A stretch of DNA of 64,000 nucleotides from Bryum argenteum (lineage: Eukaryota; Streptophyta; Bryopsida; Bryales; Bryaceae). Shown here piece after piece: positions 48,101-60,129 of this stretch; the first letter of the stretch is position 1, and every line of letters begins with the position of its first letter. The stretch is taken from assembly GCA_037043015.1 (NCBI GenBank), contig CM073327.1:625009-689008 (forward strand), in the 5' to 3' direction. A program made the translations under genes and the position numbers. The notes below the pieces were generated by a model that saw only the letters and a list, made by a program, of their open reading frames with translations, made no database searches and was not told the origin of the DNA.

Positions 48101-50716
48101 GTTTATCATGTCGCCACTGAGACAGATGGTTGTTGCTGTGTAGGAACAACCCTGAATGAAATCTTGGAGCACGGGGAGAAGCTAGCAAGTATGGTATCAC
48201 TAAGAGAGTTGAATAACACTCGTGCACAGTCGAAAGCCACTTCTCCCACGATGCTTCCGCAGTTGAGTAATGTCGGAGATACGAGCGGAGCCATATGGGA
48301 TTTGGTGCAGCTGGTAGGAGACAAAGCGCGAAGGAATAATGTCGTGCTTCTGGACCGCGACAAAGTGGAGGTCTTCTATACAAGAGTGTCCGGGCTAGAA
48401 GAATTTTTTGTGTGCATTCAACAGCATGCTGCCTTTTTGGTGCAACGAGACCAGGCTGTCCGAGTCCAGATTGAGCGTGCATGTGAGCTGGCGAATGCCT
48501 GCTGCACAATACTACAGGTGGCTACGGCGTACCGGGATGCTCATCATGCATGGTATCCTTCACCTGAGGGCATTACTCCTTGGTACTGTAAACAAAATGT
48601 TCGTTCTGGGTTGTGGAAGATAACGACCGTGCTCCTGGAACTTAAGTTGGAGGGTGACATGAGTGAACCAACGTTGACCTCAGAGGTGATGAGGCAAGTA
48701 GAAGAGACTGCCGATTTTTTGTTGGAAGGATACGCTGGTGCTATCACTGCCAAAGTAGAGCGGGAAGAGGAGTATCGGGGATTGCAGATGGAGTATTGGA
48801 CTCGCCGAGACCTCCTCCTTGGTGCTCTTCAACAACATGCCTTCCGAGTTGCAGCGCAGGTTTTGACACGCCCCCAGAATTCAACTATCATCATTGTTCC
48901 TTACATGACGTCGTCTGTTGCATATTATACCGTATTTTGCGTGGGATCTTGGAATTTCTGTCGGTCACTTGACGCTTCTCTCTCACGGACGGCTTCTATG
49001 ATTTCTTGCCATTGTAGAATGCGGGAAGAGGCGAAAATGCGGAGCAGCAAAGGCTCAGTATATTGCAGAAGTTATATGCACCACTTATAGCTCTTGCTCG
49101 ACGCCATGCATCATTTGCCAGCCTGCTCCAGATGTGCATAGACCTGGATGATCAGAAGCGCTTGCGGACGCTCATGGTTTGTATCGTAGCCCTGCTCGGT
49201 CCATTCACCTGTGTACTAACCTGCCCGAATTTCTGTTTGTGCAAGTGTGCTGTATTGCAAGGTTTTACCAGTAAGATCTATGAGCTAGGGCTAGCAAGGT
49301 GGTTGTTTTCTTCACATGCCAAGTTCAGAGTGTTGTTCACATACTGAGCCTTTTATGTTGTGTTGAGCAGAAAGAAAGCATGGGGCTTAAAGAAGGTCGT
49401 TTCAGTCGCTATGTGTTCGATCATTGTTATCAGCAAGGCCAGTATGCTCGACTTCTTCGTTTTGGGGAAGAATTTGGTGACGAGGTTGCGGCCTACCTTG
49501 AGCAGCACCCTTTACTTTTATGGTTCCATGAGCTATTTTTGCGGAGATTCTCTAGTGCAGCTGGTACTTTGCATACCTTGGCCTTCTCCCAGAAGTCGGC
49601 ACCTCCTAACATCAACCACCGGCGGAGGCTCTTGCATCTTGCAAAGCTATCAGCACTAGCGGGTAACGACTCGCGTTCATTGTTTCTCATGAGTATCAGA
49701 GTGGCTGTCAGTCGAATACAGAACATCATGTAAAGCTTAATATTGACACAAGAGTGTTTGTTAATCTTCTACCTGCTATAAATCGTTCGACCAGTTTTTG
49801 AAAAGATTGGTATGCGGGAAACTAATCGTCATCAGCACACCTGTACCTAGTTGTGGATTTCGAAGTGATATTTCAGTAGGGACGAGGATCCGGGGTGTAT
49901 ATTCCTCTAATTGGTAGATTATGTGGTTCTCGTGCAGGAGGGGCAGTGGGATATGAGGAAGAAGTATATCGTCTGGAAGCAGACGTGGACATCCTCGCGG
50001 TACAAGTAAGGACTTCTGACCACTTCAGTAATTTATGCTTCTTTTGCTACATGATGGATACGTGAGTTAGGTTGTCAGGATATGTTGACTTGCAATACAA
50101 AAAAATTCGTCGTGTAGTTGTAAGTCTGGAGTAACAGGATGAATATACGGCAGTCTTTACATCGGAGCCGTGCTCACAGTACCTCTAGTCTAAGTTGGGC
50201 AAGTCATTTGTGGGATTGCAGGAAGTGGCGACCAAACTGGGGGTGCTCGGAGAGGACGTTGTATCACCTGTTCAGTTAGTGGAGGCTTGTCTGAACAGTG
50301 GCTCCAGGGAGCTGGCACTGTGCTCATTTCAGGTCTTCACAAGTGCCGGGTCCACATTTTGCAGTGGAAATCATAGCTTGCTGGAGGAAGCGTGGCTGCG
50401 AGCAGTAGACCAAGATGACTGGCTGGCAATGAAGCGAACAGCGGATGAGGAGGGTTGGAGCGATGACCATATAATGCAAGTTATCCAGAATTCGCTTCTG
50501 TATCAGGCTTCCAGGCACTGCTATGGCGATTCGCAGTCTAGCAGGTTCGCCAGAGATGTGAGTCCAGAATCGGTGGAGAAAGTGATCGCCACGCATCCAA
50601 GTTACCCGGAGGCAGGGCAGGCAATGCTCACAGCGTTTAGGTTGGGCTTCTATTTGGGCAGTGAGCTGCCCGAAGGATCGCAAGATGGAGACGGCGAGCA
50701 CATGGTTGAAATGTAG
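45165..50716 (+). CDS. NUP133: Nucleoporin NUP133
   Basis: Nine exons: 45165-45337, 45532-45668, 45907-47307, 47568-47918, 48144-48859, 49018-49176, 49371-49662, 49938-50005, 50222-50716. Phases agree; total 3,792 nt (1,263 residues), close to the usual plant size. NUP133 is part of the Y-shaped (NUP107-160) scaffold of the nuclear pore. The N-terminal beta-propeller begins around GGMDGRTGLSWVLQGNQLYVWNH and fills exon 3. The C-terminal alpha-solenoid has family blocks such as GQVNGVFEKLQRAGAFERDG, SSQLAEKQKRHQQYLNFLA, ILEHGEKLASM, LLRFGEEFGDEV and LFLRRFSSAAGTLHTLA. The start at MFTPGRARKP follows the short basic N-terminus seen in plant homologues. The exon 3 acceptor could instead be at 45,898, in the same frame. 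No disabling change seen. Confidence 0.9.
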
Positions 50717-51490
<774 letters not shown>

Positions 51491-51651
51491 GTGAAGAAAA
51501 CTAGTTAACATGAGTTAACTCATCGTTTAACTCATCTACAAGTAAATAGAAGTAGATATGCTGACTAAGATAGGGATCACTTAAAGTAAATATCTTGACT
51601 AAGTTATAGGAGGTTCTAGAGAGTGAATGGATTATATTCATCTAGTCTTAA

Positions 51652-51912
51652 CCCCTAAAGGCCCACGGCCGCCGATTCGGCTTTTACGGTCAAGGCCAAA
51701 AAAAATTTACAGTCAACTTCAAATGTTATGATCTCACATCCAGTGATGATCCAACGGTTGAAAATTTTCACACTACTACCTATGGTAGTCTACTTCAAGA
51801 TCCTACGGTTGAAGTTATCAAAAATTTCCAAAAATATTGGACGTACCCGCATTAGTACATAGTGGTCAGTGTTGGGATTTCAAGCTCCCAAAACATCATG
51901 GGCCTTTAGGGG
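51652..51912. mobile_element. TTAA element, short type, 261 bp
   Basis: The ends are perfect 14-bp inverted repeats, CCCCTAAAGGCCCA on the left and its complement on the right. TTAA lies directly outside each end (51,648-51,651 and 51,913-51,916). The non-coding interior has two ACGGTTGAA boxes. The intact ends suggest it is among the younger copies. Confidence 0.85.
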
Positions 51913-53149
51913 TTAAGAATCCTCCCCGTCGGTGATCTTCCGTGTTAAAATAACTTCATGATGCTTCGAAGAAAAAAGAGTAAAGTCATTGTTCGCCATC
52001 AAATTTACTCTAATTCAATCAGAAGGAGCATTAAGGGCATAAGTTACCCTCTTTCCTTCTCTCATTACTTGTAGCTCCTTGAACATTGCAATGACATGAC
52101 TAGAGGCATCCCTTGGCATAATGACCCTTCTTCCTGCATTTGTGTCAAGCCCCAATCTATATTTTCTCAACTACTGAGAGAACCGGACTACTCTAGTCTG
52201 ACTCGTGTAAAGTTAAAAGTGAATGCAATAAAGTTTGAAAAATGCAAAATGCGTGGGCTTGTTTAGTCACTATTGGCTTGTGGATGGTCTCTTCATGCTT
52301 GTATTGTGCCGCGAGTGCCGCCTGAAGGCCGACAAGATCCTGAACTTGGATATATTGTTGTCGAAGTGAAGAATCAAGATGTTTTTGTAGGATGTCTTTC
52401 CAAGATGAGCAATGTTTGCCATTTGTGTGAGGTCGGGCCTCCCTCTTGTATGTAATCGAGGTATCACCTTCCTTAGCACGCGGGTTTGTCCGCATGTCAA
52501 TGCGCCAACCTAAATAATTAAAGCCATCTGGCTTGAGGGGTCTAAAAGAGAGAGATTGTGTTTGAGTCTCTTGGGGTTGGCATTGTATGGTTATAGATAA
52601 GTGAGGAGTTTATGGTAAGTGATGGAGCTAGTTTACTACTACTTGAAGTTCGCTTTTCACTTCTATCTCTATGTACACTACCACTATAAGTTTATATGTC
52701 ACAAGTATCAAGAAGTTCACGATTATTGTATTTTACTCTTGACATCTATGTAGAAGTTCCTAGTTTCTAAGTTTTGCAAAGTTGTTCACCACACATGTGA
52801 AGTGCTATGGTAGCGGAGAGATGGTGTAGAAGGAGGAGAAAGACACAAGAAAAGGGTGAAAAATAGCAACAACAAGTATGGCAAAGAGTCATAGAAATTT
52901 ATAGCAAAAGTGCAAGAAGAAGAACGAGAAAGAGCTAACAATACTAATAACGTGTTGAAGGACAAGCAAAATCATAGACAAGTATGAGCATCAAAAGGAT
53001 GAGTTGGAGCTCTATTCCATCATGTATATATACGGAGTGAAGACAACTAGTTAAGACAAGTTAATCTATTGGTTGATTTATCAATTAAGTAAACTCTTTT
53101 TTCCACGGATAGGTTAAAAAACATTGCTAAATGACCATTCTATGCTTAA

Positions 53150-53577
53150 CCCTTAAGCGCCCACGGTGTCGTTTTTCGACATTTTGGATGTGAGGCTCCG
53201 TCTTTGGTGCACAACCCCGCTTTCATCCCATCGATTTTTCATCCGCCGTTTTTTTTGCTCAACTCCTCGGTGGGTTTACTTTACTCCCTCCTTGGATAAA
53301 TAGTAAAAACCTTGATCCTCAATTTGTGAGAGTGGGCGAAAGAGACTTTTCATGAAAGTTTTGGTGGTGTGATATTCACCCCTTTTTTGCATGGATCTTG
53401 AAATCCATACCTCCAAATGGCATGCAACTTAGGGGTCATACTAATTGCCATGCTCCAAAGAAGATCCTACGGTTGGATTTTCCATTTTCATCTTTTATAT
53501 GTTTTTACGCAGTTTTGAAAAAATCAGCATTATTACCAATTGTTAGGAGCTTTACCCCCCCCTTGGGCGTTTAGGGG
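53150..53577. mobile_element. TTAA element, short type, 428 bp, inserted in a MITE
   Basis: The left end is CCCTTAAGCGCCCA and the right end is the complement of CCCCTAAACGCCCA (12 of 14 match). TTAA flanks both sides (53,146-53,149 and 53,578-53,581). The flanks belong to an inverted copy of the 40,176-40,654 MITE: GCTAAATGACCATTCTATG on the left, and GATGCTCAAATGATGATGAA with ATGTAGCCAATCTTG further right. Contains one TACGGTTGGATT box. Confidence 0.8.
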
Positions 53578-53581
53578 TTAA

Positions 53582-53927
53582 AAAGATAAAGACAATAGGA
53601 AGAGGTCAAACAAAAATAAAGAAGATAAACGCTTAAAAAGACGAAAATATTGCTAAAACTTATGAATATAGAAAGATGCTCAAATGATGATGAAGTGTTG
53701 CAACCATGAAGAAAGTACTTGGGTTCCAATATAGAGGGGTAGGTGCTAGTAGCAAGGCTCTTGGCGGGCCTCTACATTTGGGGGGTTTAGAAAGCTTTCT
53801 CCGGCGGGCCCCAAAGATACCAGGTCTTTTAGCGATTCTGCTCGGAAAGGAAAATGACATTTAGTTGGCTAAATGTAGCCAATCTTGTTCCTTTAGTTGG
53901 TCTCTTGGGTATGCTCTAACAATTTTA
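53582..53927. mobile_element. Inverted copy of the 40.2-kb MITE, right part
   Basis: Aligns in reverse with 40,176-40,500 and ends GGTATGCTC followed by TAA (53,928-53,930). The left part of the same copy begins near 53,090, but its outer end is too diverged to place. 53,928-54,112 is AT-rich filler with one orphan AGGGGTTAA at 54,044-54,052. Confidence 0.65.
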
Positions 53928-54112
53928 GAATAAGATCCTAAAAATAATTTCTTATAATTCCTCTCTTAATTTTAGCCTATGGACATAGAAGATTTTGGAA
54001 TTTTGTATCCAATCCTCTTCCAATTCGACCCTTAGATACATAGGGGTTAAAAAATCATTATCAAAATATTTTATTTTTGGGGCAATTTCTTGATTTCATT
54101 ACTATCGAGTCA

Positions 54113-54739
54113 TGTTGCCTTGGAAATCTTGGGTGACCGTTCATATTAGAGAGAGCTTACACTTAGATGGAATAGAAGGCAGATTGTAGACTGCACTTCT
54201 ACTACCAATGCGATTAGTAGTTCGAGTATTGTAACATGCAAGTATTCAATTAACTAGAAGTCAAGTGACATATCAAGTGAGACTTGTGAGATGTTGCTGC
54301 ATAGTGACCTTTACTACGCAACAACATTAATTAATTAGTTTGAAGCTTATTTTGCCAAATGGACCTCCTTGAGGGGATGCCACATGGACCCCATGATTGA
54401 CTTTACATGATATTCATATTTAATTCCATGAATGAGCCCCCAGCGACAACCTTCTTGTACTTTCCATGGAAGAAAGCAGTTACAAACAGTATGGGATAAA
54501 TCTCCTGCTCACAAGACCCCTGCTCCCAAGACCCCGCCCAAGACCCCACACCAAGACCCCCGCCCCAAGACTCCATCTGGACCCTCGTCTCCGCATTTTC
54601 CGGCGAGAAATGCGGACCGCATTTGTGGAGCATAAGTGAGATTTTGGGAGATAGTTGTAGTATCCAAGAGTACATATACATGAGCTAACAAGGCTCTCTT
54701 TTTGAAGAGTCTCTTTGCCTTTGTTTTTCTTCCTCAACA
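54113..54739 (+). repeat. 5' LTR of the copia element, enlarged
   Basis: It begins TGTTG and ends CTCAACA. It matches the 3' LTR at both ends (CGTTCATATTAGAGAGAGCT near the left, AGAGTACATATACATGAGCTA near the right) but carries about 350 bp of extra sequence in the middle, which includes a short GC-rich array of CCAAGACCCC-like units at 54,516-54,575. Confidence 0.7.
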
Positions 54740-54763
54740 CCTTATTAGCACTTTTGCTCTTGC

Positions 54764-54770
<7 letters not shown>

Positions 54771-54802
<32 letters not shown>

Positions 54803-55470
54803 CTTATGATATTGTTGCTTTTGTATTCCTGCCCGTTAAAACTCTTTGTTTTCTCATGTGTTTCCAAATCCACCGTCGTCGTTGTTCATGACCTTCTGCT
54901 CAATTCTAACATTTCTTTTAGTTTTGTGAAGCTCTACTGCTCTCCAGTTTTGCATGTAACACTCTCTTGCTCATCATTTTCATGATTTTATAACCATTTT
55001 TTTGGTTTTATTGCCTTCCTCTTGTGATTATCAATTTCTACATCTTCTCAGTTTTTGCCAAATTTTCTCAATTCTTCGTCATTGCATGTAGCATCTTCCT
55101 ACTCGCTTCTCCAATTTCCCTGAGTTCTCTGATTTCTATTATTTATGATGTTCCTTCTTTTGTTTCTATCATCTAAATTGCTTTAGATTGTTTACAGCGC
55201 TCCTTGCTTCTCTGTTATACCCTCATTCCGATCACATCTTTTGGCCTAATTCGTCTTCATTTTCATCCTCTTTCCATCTTTACACTTTTTTTTTCACCGT
55301 GGCACTTGCTTTGTAACTATCTTGATTGCTCCATACTCGTATTTTTCCGCATACTTTTCCACATTTCCTCCCGCTACGACTCTTCTCTCTCACAAGTATC
55401 GTAACTTGCACTTAGAGTGCTACGCGGAACTAATGTCCTACCTTCTTGTAGCTGAGAAGTAGCAGATACT
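54771..55470. other. Leader region of the copia element, T-rich
   Basis: A run of 29 T at 54,771-54,799 is followed by T-rich low-complexity sequence up to the gag remnant. No convincing reading frame. Confidence 0.4.
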
Positions 55471-56842
55471 TTTGAAGCATGTTGAGCCACGCCTTGCACG
55501 AGAGCTGCATTCTACTCAAATACAAGTTCCAGCTCCTCCAACACCTGGACCGACACTTGCTCCAGCTCCATGACCTTCAGCAAGTGCAGATGCTTCAAAG
55601 ATTGATAGTATCAAAGAGGCGGAACGCAACCCCAAGGGCGGAGGTGGTGGGGGCTGTCGTTGTGGAAATTACCAGCATCATCGTAGGCATTTTAATAGGT
55701 AGTCCTATTCAGAATGACCGTGACACAATGGTAGGTAATATGTATCACGATGAATGATGCGCTCCTTACGATAGGTTTTACCGATCATCTTATTTTTGAA
55801 GTCAAAGTCCTTCTTGTCAGTCAACGGAGGGGTCTGTACCCATCAATGATGTCTGTTACGAGTGTAGTGAAGCTGATCATTATGCTAGGGTGTACCGTGA
55901 CCCTTCTTATGTTTGCAACATGTATAAGCTGTTGCAAGAACTGAAAGAGGAGAATAGGGAAACACATACCCTTGATGCACTGTCCTTTAACCCCTTAGAT
56001 CCACTTGACTACATGGTCCTACATACTAGGGAGGAGTCATACACTGATAGCTCTTTGCTTGACTCGACGTCTACACATTCCATACTTAGAGACTCCAATT
56101 TCTTTGAGTCTACTTCTATGCCTAGAGCCTAAATTGTCAGCTTGTCACGATTACTAGTAGCCAAAACTCGAAGTTTCAGAAGGACCAAGGCAATGGTGGT
56201 TCCGCCAGGGAGATTCCTTTTTAATATTGAGAGAGCAATGTATGCTCGTGATGCATCCTGGAGCATGATTAGCTACCGAGACCTGCTTGTTTATTAAATA
56301 CATCCTTACACCGTTCATGGAAAAGATGATGATGAGATTGGTGGAGTCGAATTTTGCAAAGGTACGCAAGTTATGACTAGAGTGACTGGCGGAGCAAGTG
56401 GCCTTTATGCATGGACAATCATGGCAAACGCGCCAAGGTCATGTAATTTAGGTGTGTTACCGAAGGCTCAGTTGTGGCACAAGCAGCTTGGGCATCCTGA
56501 GACAACTATGTTTTGTCGTACGATTCCAATACTCACTGGGCAAAACTTTAGTCCAAGTGTTACGGATGAGGTGGCGGAATGCACCACCTACATCATAGGT
56601 AAGTATGTAAAGGGTGCATTGAAGTGAGAACTCTCAACGGAGCTCCCGTAGCCGCTTGAACGCCTTCATGGAGATATTTGAGGACCGATTCTGCCACATT
56701 TAGAGGAACTTGCATTGTCCACTCGACTCCTGGATTTACTTACGGCTTATCTCTATGGCAAACTGGATGAAGAGATTCACATGAAGCCACTACCGGACTT
56801 TCTGGAGGCTACATTGATTCCTATGTCCGGCAAGTTCTATGG
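55471..56842 (+). pseudogene. copia gag and pre-integrase remnant
   Basis: Readable pieces on the plus strand: a gag segment near 55,480-55,640; a zinc-knuckle remnant CYECSEADHYARVY at about 55,857-55,898, in which the last Cys has become Tyr (C-x2-C-x4-H); LWHKQLGHPETT (56,475-56,510, GAG-pre-integrase); PLERLHGDI near 56,650; and the first RT segment, AYLYGKLDEEIHMKPLPDF, just before the nested element. Frames change at least three times. Confidence 0.7.
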
Positions 56843-56848
56843 CCTTAA

Positions 56849-57820
56849 CCCCTAAACGCCCCAGCCTATTTTTAGCAGAAAAGCACATTTCCATAGAAAT
56901 CCTCATAGATGAAAATCAAGAGAAGCTATTAAGATCTCAACCGTACAAACTTGTAATAGACTTATCCTAGATCATGTGGACCAAAACTTGAGTCATGAGG
57001 CCTTATAGATCAGAAGATCATAACATATTAATACTAAAAACAAACTGCAAAATTTCATCATTTTCACTTTGAGGTGGAAATGCTACCAATATACCTATTG
57101 CAATGAAAAAATTACCAACTAGAGAGATGTTCACCTTCATCTTAATAAGTCCTTTACCCAAAAAAATTCATCAAAAAAATTTCTTGGCTCAAATAAAAGC
57201 CATGCCATGGTAAAAAGCGCCAAAAAAGTTTACAAAGGAAAAATAGTCCAAACCTAGACCCTTTGCATTCAATTTCATGCCTTATCTTCAAAACACCTTC
57301 GATCTTGTTAAGGTTTCTACCACTTAGACTAGACTCTAATTGGAGGCCATCCCAAAAATTAAGTTGAAATCCAACGGTGGATGAAGGAGATATAGCTCCT
57401 CAAATATCATCCATTTTCTCCCTTTTTCATTGACAAAACATCATTGCAAATCCAATAGCAAAATCATTTGGATCAAAAAACTTCACACTACAAAGTTGTT
57501 AAGAATCACCTTAAGATCATGACCATGAAAAAAAAAAAATCATGAAAACTATTTTTAATTTCACATAATTGGCTTGCAATGGTAATACATGCCCCATGCT
57601 TGAAAACCCAAAAGCAAGCGCTGTCTTCACTAAAGTGCATTCCATTAATTCATACTTTATTGTATGGGCTTGCAAATTTTACAACGCAAACTAGACTTGA
57701 TTTGGAACCTAACCCAAGTGATTTCATCCAAAACGGACCTCGGATGAAGAAGATATGGCTATTCAAAGTTGCTGCCTTCCATCCAAAATGTCGTTTTTCG
57801 ACATTCGGCGCGTTTAGGGG
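56849..57820. mobile_element. TTAA element, family A reference copy, 972 bp, inside copia RT
   Basis: The left end is CCCCTAAACGCCCC and the right end is the complement of CCCCTAAACGCGCC. TTAA stands at 56,845-56,848 and 57,821-57,824. The host reading frame is RT: it reads ...KFYG before the element and ...KALYGLKQAGRAWY after it, and it is continuous if one TTAA and the element are left out. The non-coding interior is the best template for family A copies at 14.4, 38.6 and 60.1 kb. Confidence 0.9.
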
Positions 57821-57824
57821 TTAA

Positions 57825-59050
57825 GCTCTGAAAAGCTTTGTATGGCCTCAAGCAAGCTGGCCGCGCTTGGTATCATCATTTGTGGAGGTTTCTCACTCAC
57901 CAAAGCTTTAGATGCCATCTGCATTGTCTTGTATCTTTGTGCTTCGTTGCGGTTCTACATTACCTTGTATCTTTGTGCTTTGTTGCGGTTTTGCTTTTGT
58001 CAATTTTGCTTTTTATGTGGATGATCTCAAACTTGATAGGTATTGACCACTTGTTCATTGAGATTGAGGAGAACCTAACTATGAAGTTTGAAATAAAGCA
58101 TCTCGTGTACACCACTTTCTACTTAGGCTTTTAAGTGCACCATCTCCCCGACGACAATATTCTATTTCATCCTGAGACTTACACTAAGAAATTCCTCAAG
58201 AACTTCAACATGTTACATGCCAAATATCTTGTGACCTCCATGATTGGAAGAAGCAAGACTGGAGCAGAATCCTACCGACCTTGCGAGGAGGAGGAGGACG
58301 CAATGGACCTGGCTACAAAACTATGTCCCTATGGTCAGATTGTTGTTGTACCTCACAACTCACACACACCCCGACATCGCATTTGCGATTAGTATGCTAG
58401 CTTGCATTACTCCCAAGTCCAATCACCGGCACTAGTGAGGAGTTAAGCACCTTTTACGATATCCTTTCAGGAAAGAAAAGACTTGCAACTTCATTACACA
58501 AAGGAGGCAAATCTTGGGATCACTAAGTATGCGGATCCTAAATACATGGCGGATGAGATCAACGATAAGTCTCAAAGTGGTTATATCTTCCTCAAGTATG
58601 GAGCTTCCATCTACTAGAAGTTTGTGAAGCATACCACGACGACCCATTTAACAAACCGTGCAAAGTTGATTGCACTTCATAAGGTTGTTAAGAAGGCGGT
58701 TTGGCTTTGCTCCATGGTGAGCGTGATTTCCGAGTAGTGCAGCATAAGTTCAAGACCCAAAGGGACTCTGATATTCAACGACAATGTTGCAACTATTATC
58801 CAAGTCTCCGGGGGATTTATCAAAGTAGACCAACTGAAGCACATTAGGCCAACTCTCTTCGGCTTTATGCACGACCTTGTGGTGACCGACCAAGTTGAAG
58901 TGAAGAAAATTGATTCTACTCACAACATCAATGATATGCTGATTAAGGCACATCCTACTTCTAAGCATAGGGAGCTAGTATACGCGCTATCTGCTCACTT
59001 TGAGATCCTGTGTAGAGAGCGCACTCTTTTCTCCACTCACTCTTGATTCT
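57825..59050 (+). pseudogene. copia RT and RNase H remnant
   Basis: LYGLKQAGRAWY at 57,840 and the catalytic YVDD (at about 58,013, in FYVDDLKLDR) identify RT; KYADPKYMADEINDKSQSGYIF (58,526-58,600) and HLTNRAKLIALH identify RNase H. A 27-bp phrase (CTTGTATCTTTGTGCTTYG plus 8 bases) occurs twice at a 36-bp period, at 57,928 and 57,964, a tandem duplication within RT. Several stops. Confidence 0.75.
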
Positions 59051-59107
59051 ATAGGGTTCTATCTTGAGGCGAAGTATTTAACAAGGCGTTCCTCGGTCGA
59101 AGAATAG

Positions 59108-59392
59108 TGTTGATCCATGCGGCCTCAAAAATCCAGTGTGATCATTCGTATTAGAGAGAGCTGACACTTGGACAAAATAGAAGGAAGATTGTTAACTGCA
59201 GTTCTACTGCTTGTGCAAGTAGTAGTTCAAGTATTGATACTATGCAATTACTCAATTCACTAGAAGTCAAGTCATAGTTTTAAGCTAAAGTTGTAGTTAC
59301 CACTAGTAGTACCCAAGAGTACTTATACATGAGCTAGCAAGTATTCTCTTTTCGCAAATTCTCTTTTCCTTTGTTTTTCCTCCTCCTCAACA
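59108..59392 (+). repeat. 3' LTR of the copia element, 285 bp
   Basis: TGTTG...CTCAACA; it matches the two outer portions of the 5' LTR with substantial divergence, so the insertion is old. Confidence 0.75.
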
Positions 59393-60129
59393 ATTACAGG
59401 ACTAGTAAGATGTTTGTCCTCCGGAAGGGTAAAAGTCCCTCGATACTACACATGTACACGTACATATACTCTCCTCCCTTCCTTGTAATAGCACGCCTAT
59501 GTTATGTTGATAATAAACAACATGGATTGGTCATTAATTTGGAATATAATTTTTTATTTTGGGTAATAGGGTCCCTCGTTTCTTGTTTATATGCATGTCC
59601 CAAGCCCCCATTCCCTTGTTCACGCTCTCTTCTCCCCTTCTTTTCTGTTTTCTATCCTTCGTTTCACATCTTCTATCTCCGATTCCTTTTCCTCTTTTTC
59701 TCGTTTTGATTCTCCGTACCCTATTCTCTCATACTCCATCTCTTGTTTCATGTTCTTCCATTCTCATTATGCCTTGTTCCCTGACCCCAATTTCATGTTC
59801 CACATTGGAGCATTCTTCATTTGTCATTTGTTTCTCAACTTTCTTGTCCCCTCGTTTTTTTGTCCTCTTGTTTCACTATCCTCCAATTTCCTTGTCCCCT
59901 CATTTTTTGGTCCTCTTATTCCATCATCCTCCACTCTCCTTGCCATGTTAATAAGACCTAATCAACTCTTAGTGACAATCAAATACCACACACCAAAACT
60001 CTTCAAATCTCTACAAGTCATGTATGTGATGTTGTCGAACCTATAGAAGATGTCAATATTCAGGATGAAAGGCAAAAATTCTAGAGAGCCAAACCTTCTT
60101 CATGAGGACTCCGTCTTGGACAAAATCAC
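59393..60129. other. Pyrimidine-rich low-complexity sequence
   Basis: 59,590-59,950 is strongly C/T-biased on the plus strand (repeated CCTTGTCCCCTC-like words), which opens long spurious frames rich in Ser, Phe, Pro and Leu. No gene. Confidence 0.5.

Larger units (their letters stand above)
54113..59392 (+). mobile_element. Ty1/copia LTR retrotransposon, rotted, with a nested TTAA element
   Basis: The order is 5' LTR, gag remnant, GAG-pre-integrase, reverse transcriptase, RNase H, 3' LTR. No integrase core is present: the pre-integrase motif LWHKQLGHPETT (56,475) is followed within about 300 bp by RT sequence, so most of the integrase has been deleted. No target duplication or good primer-binding site is visible. 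Stops and frameshifts occur throughout. The 972-bp TTAA element interrupts RT. Confidence 0.85.

Noticed and set aside
59371-60046. Overlapping Ser/Phe/Pro/Leu-rich frames up to 151 codons
   Set aside because: Products of a pyrimidine-rich low-complexity tract; two frames are equally open, so it is not coding.
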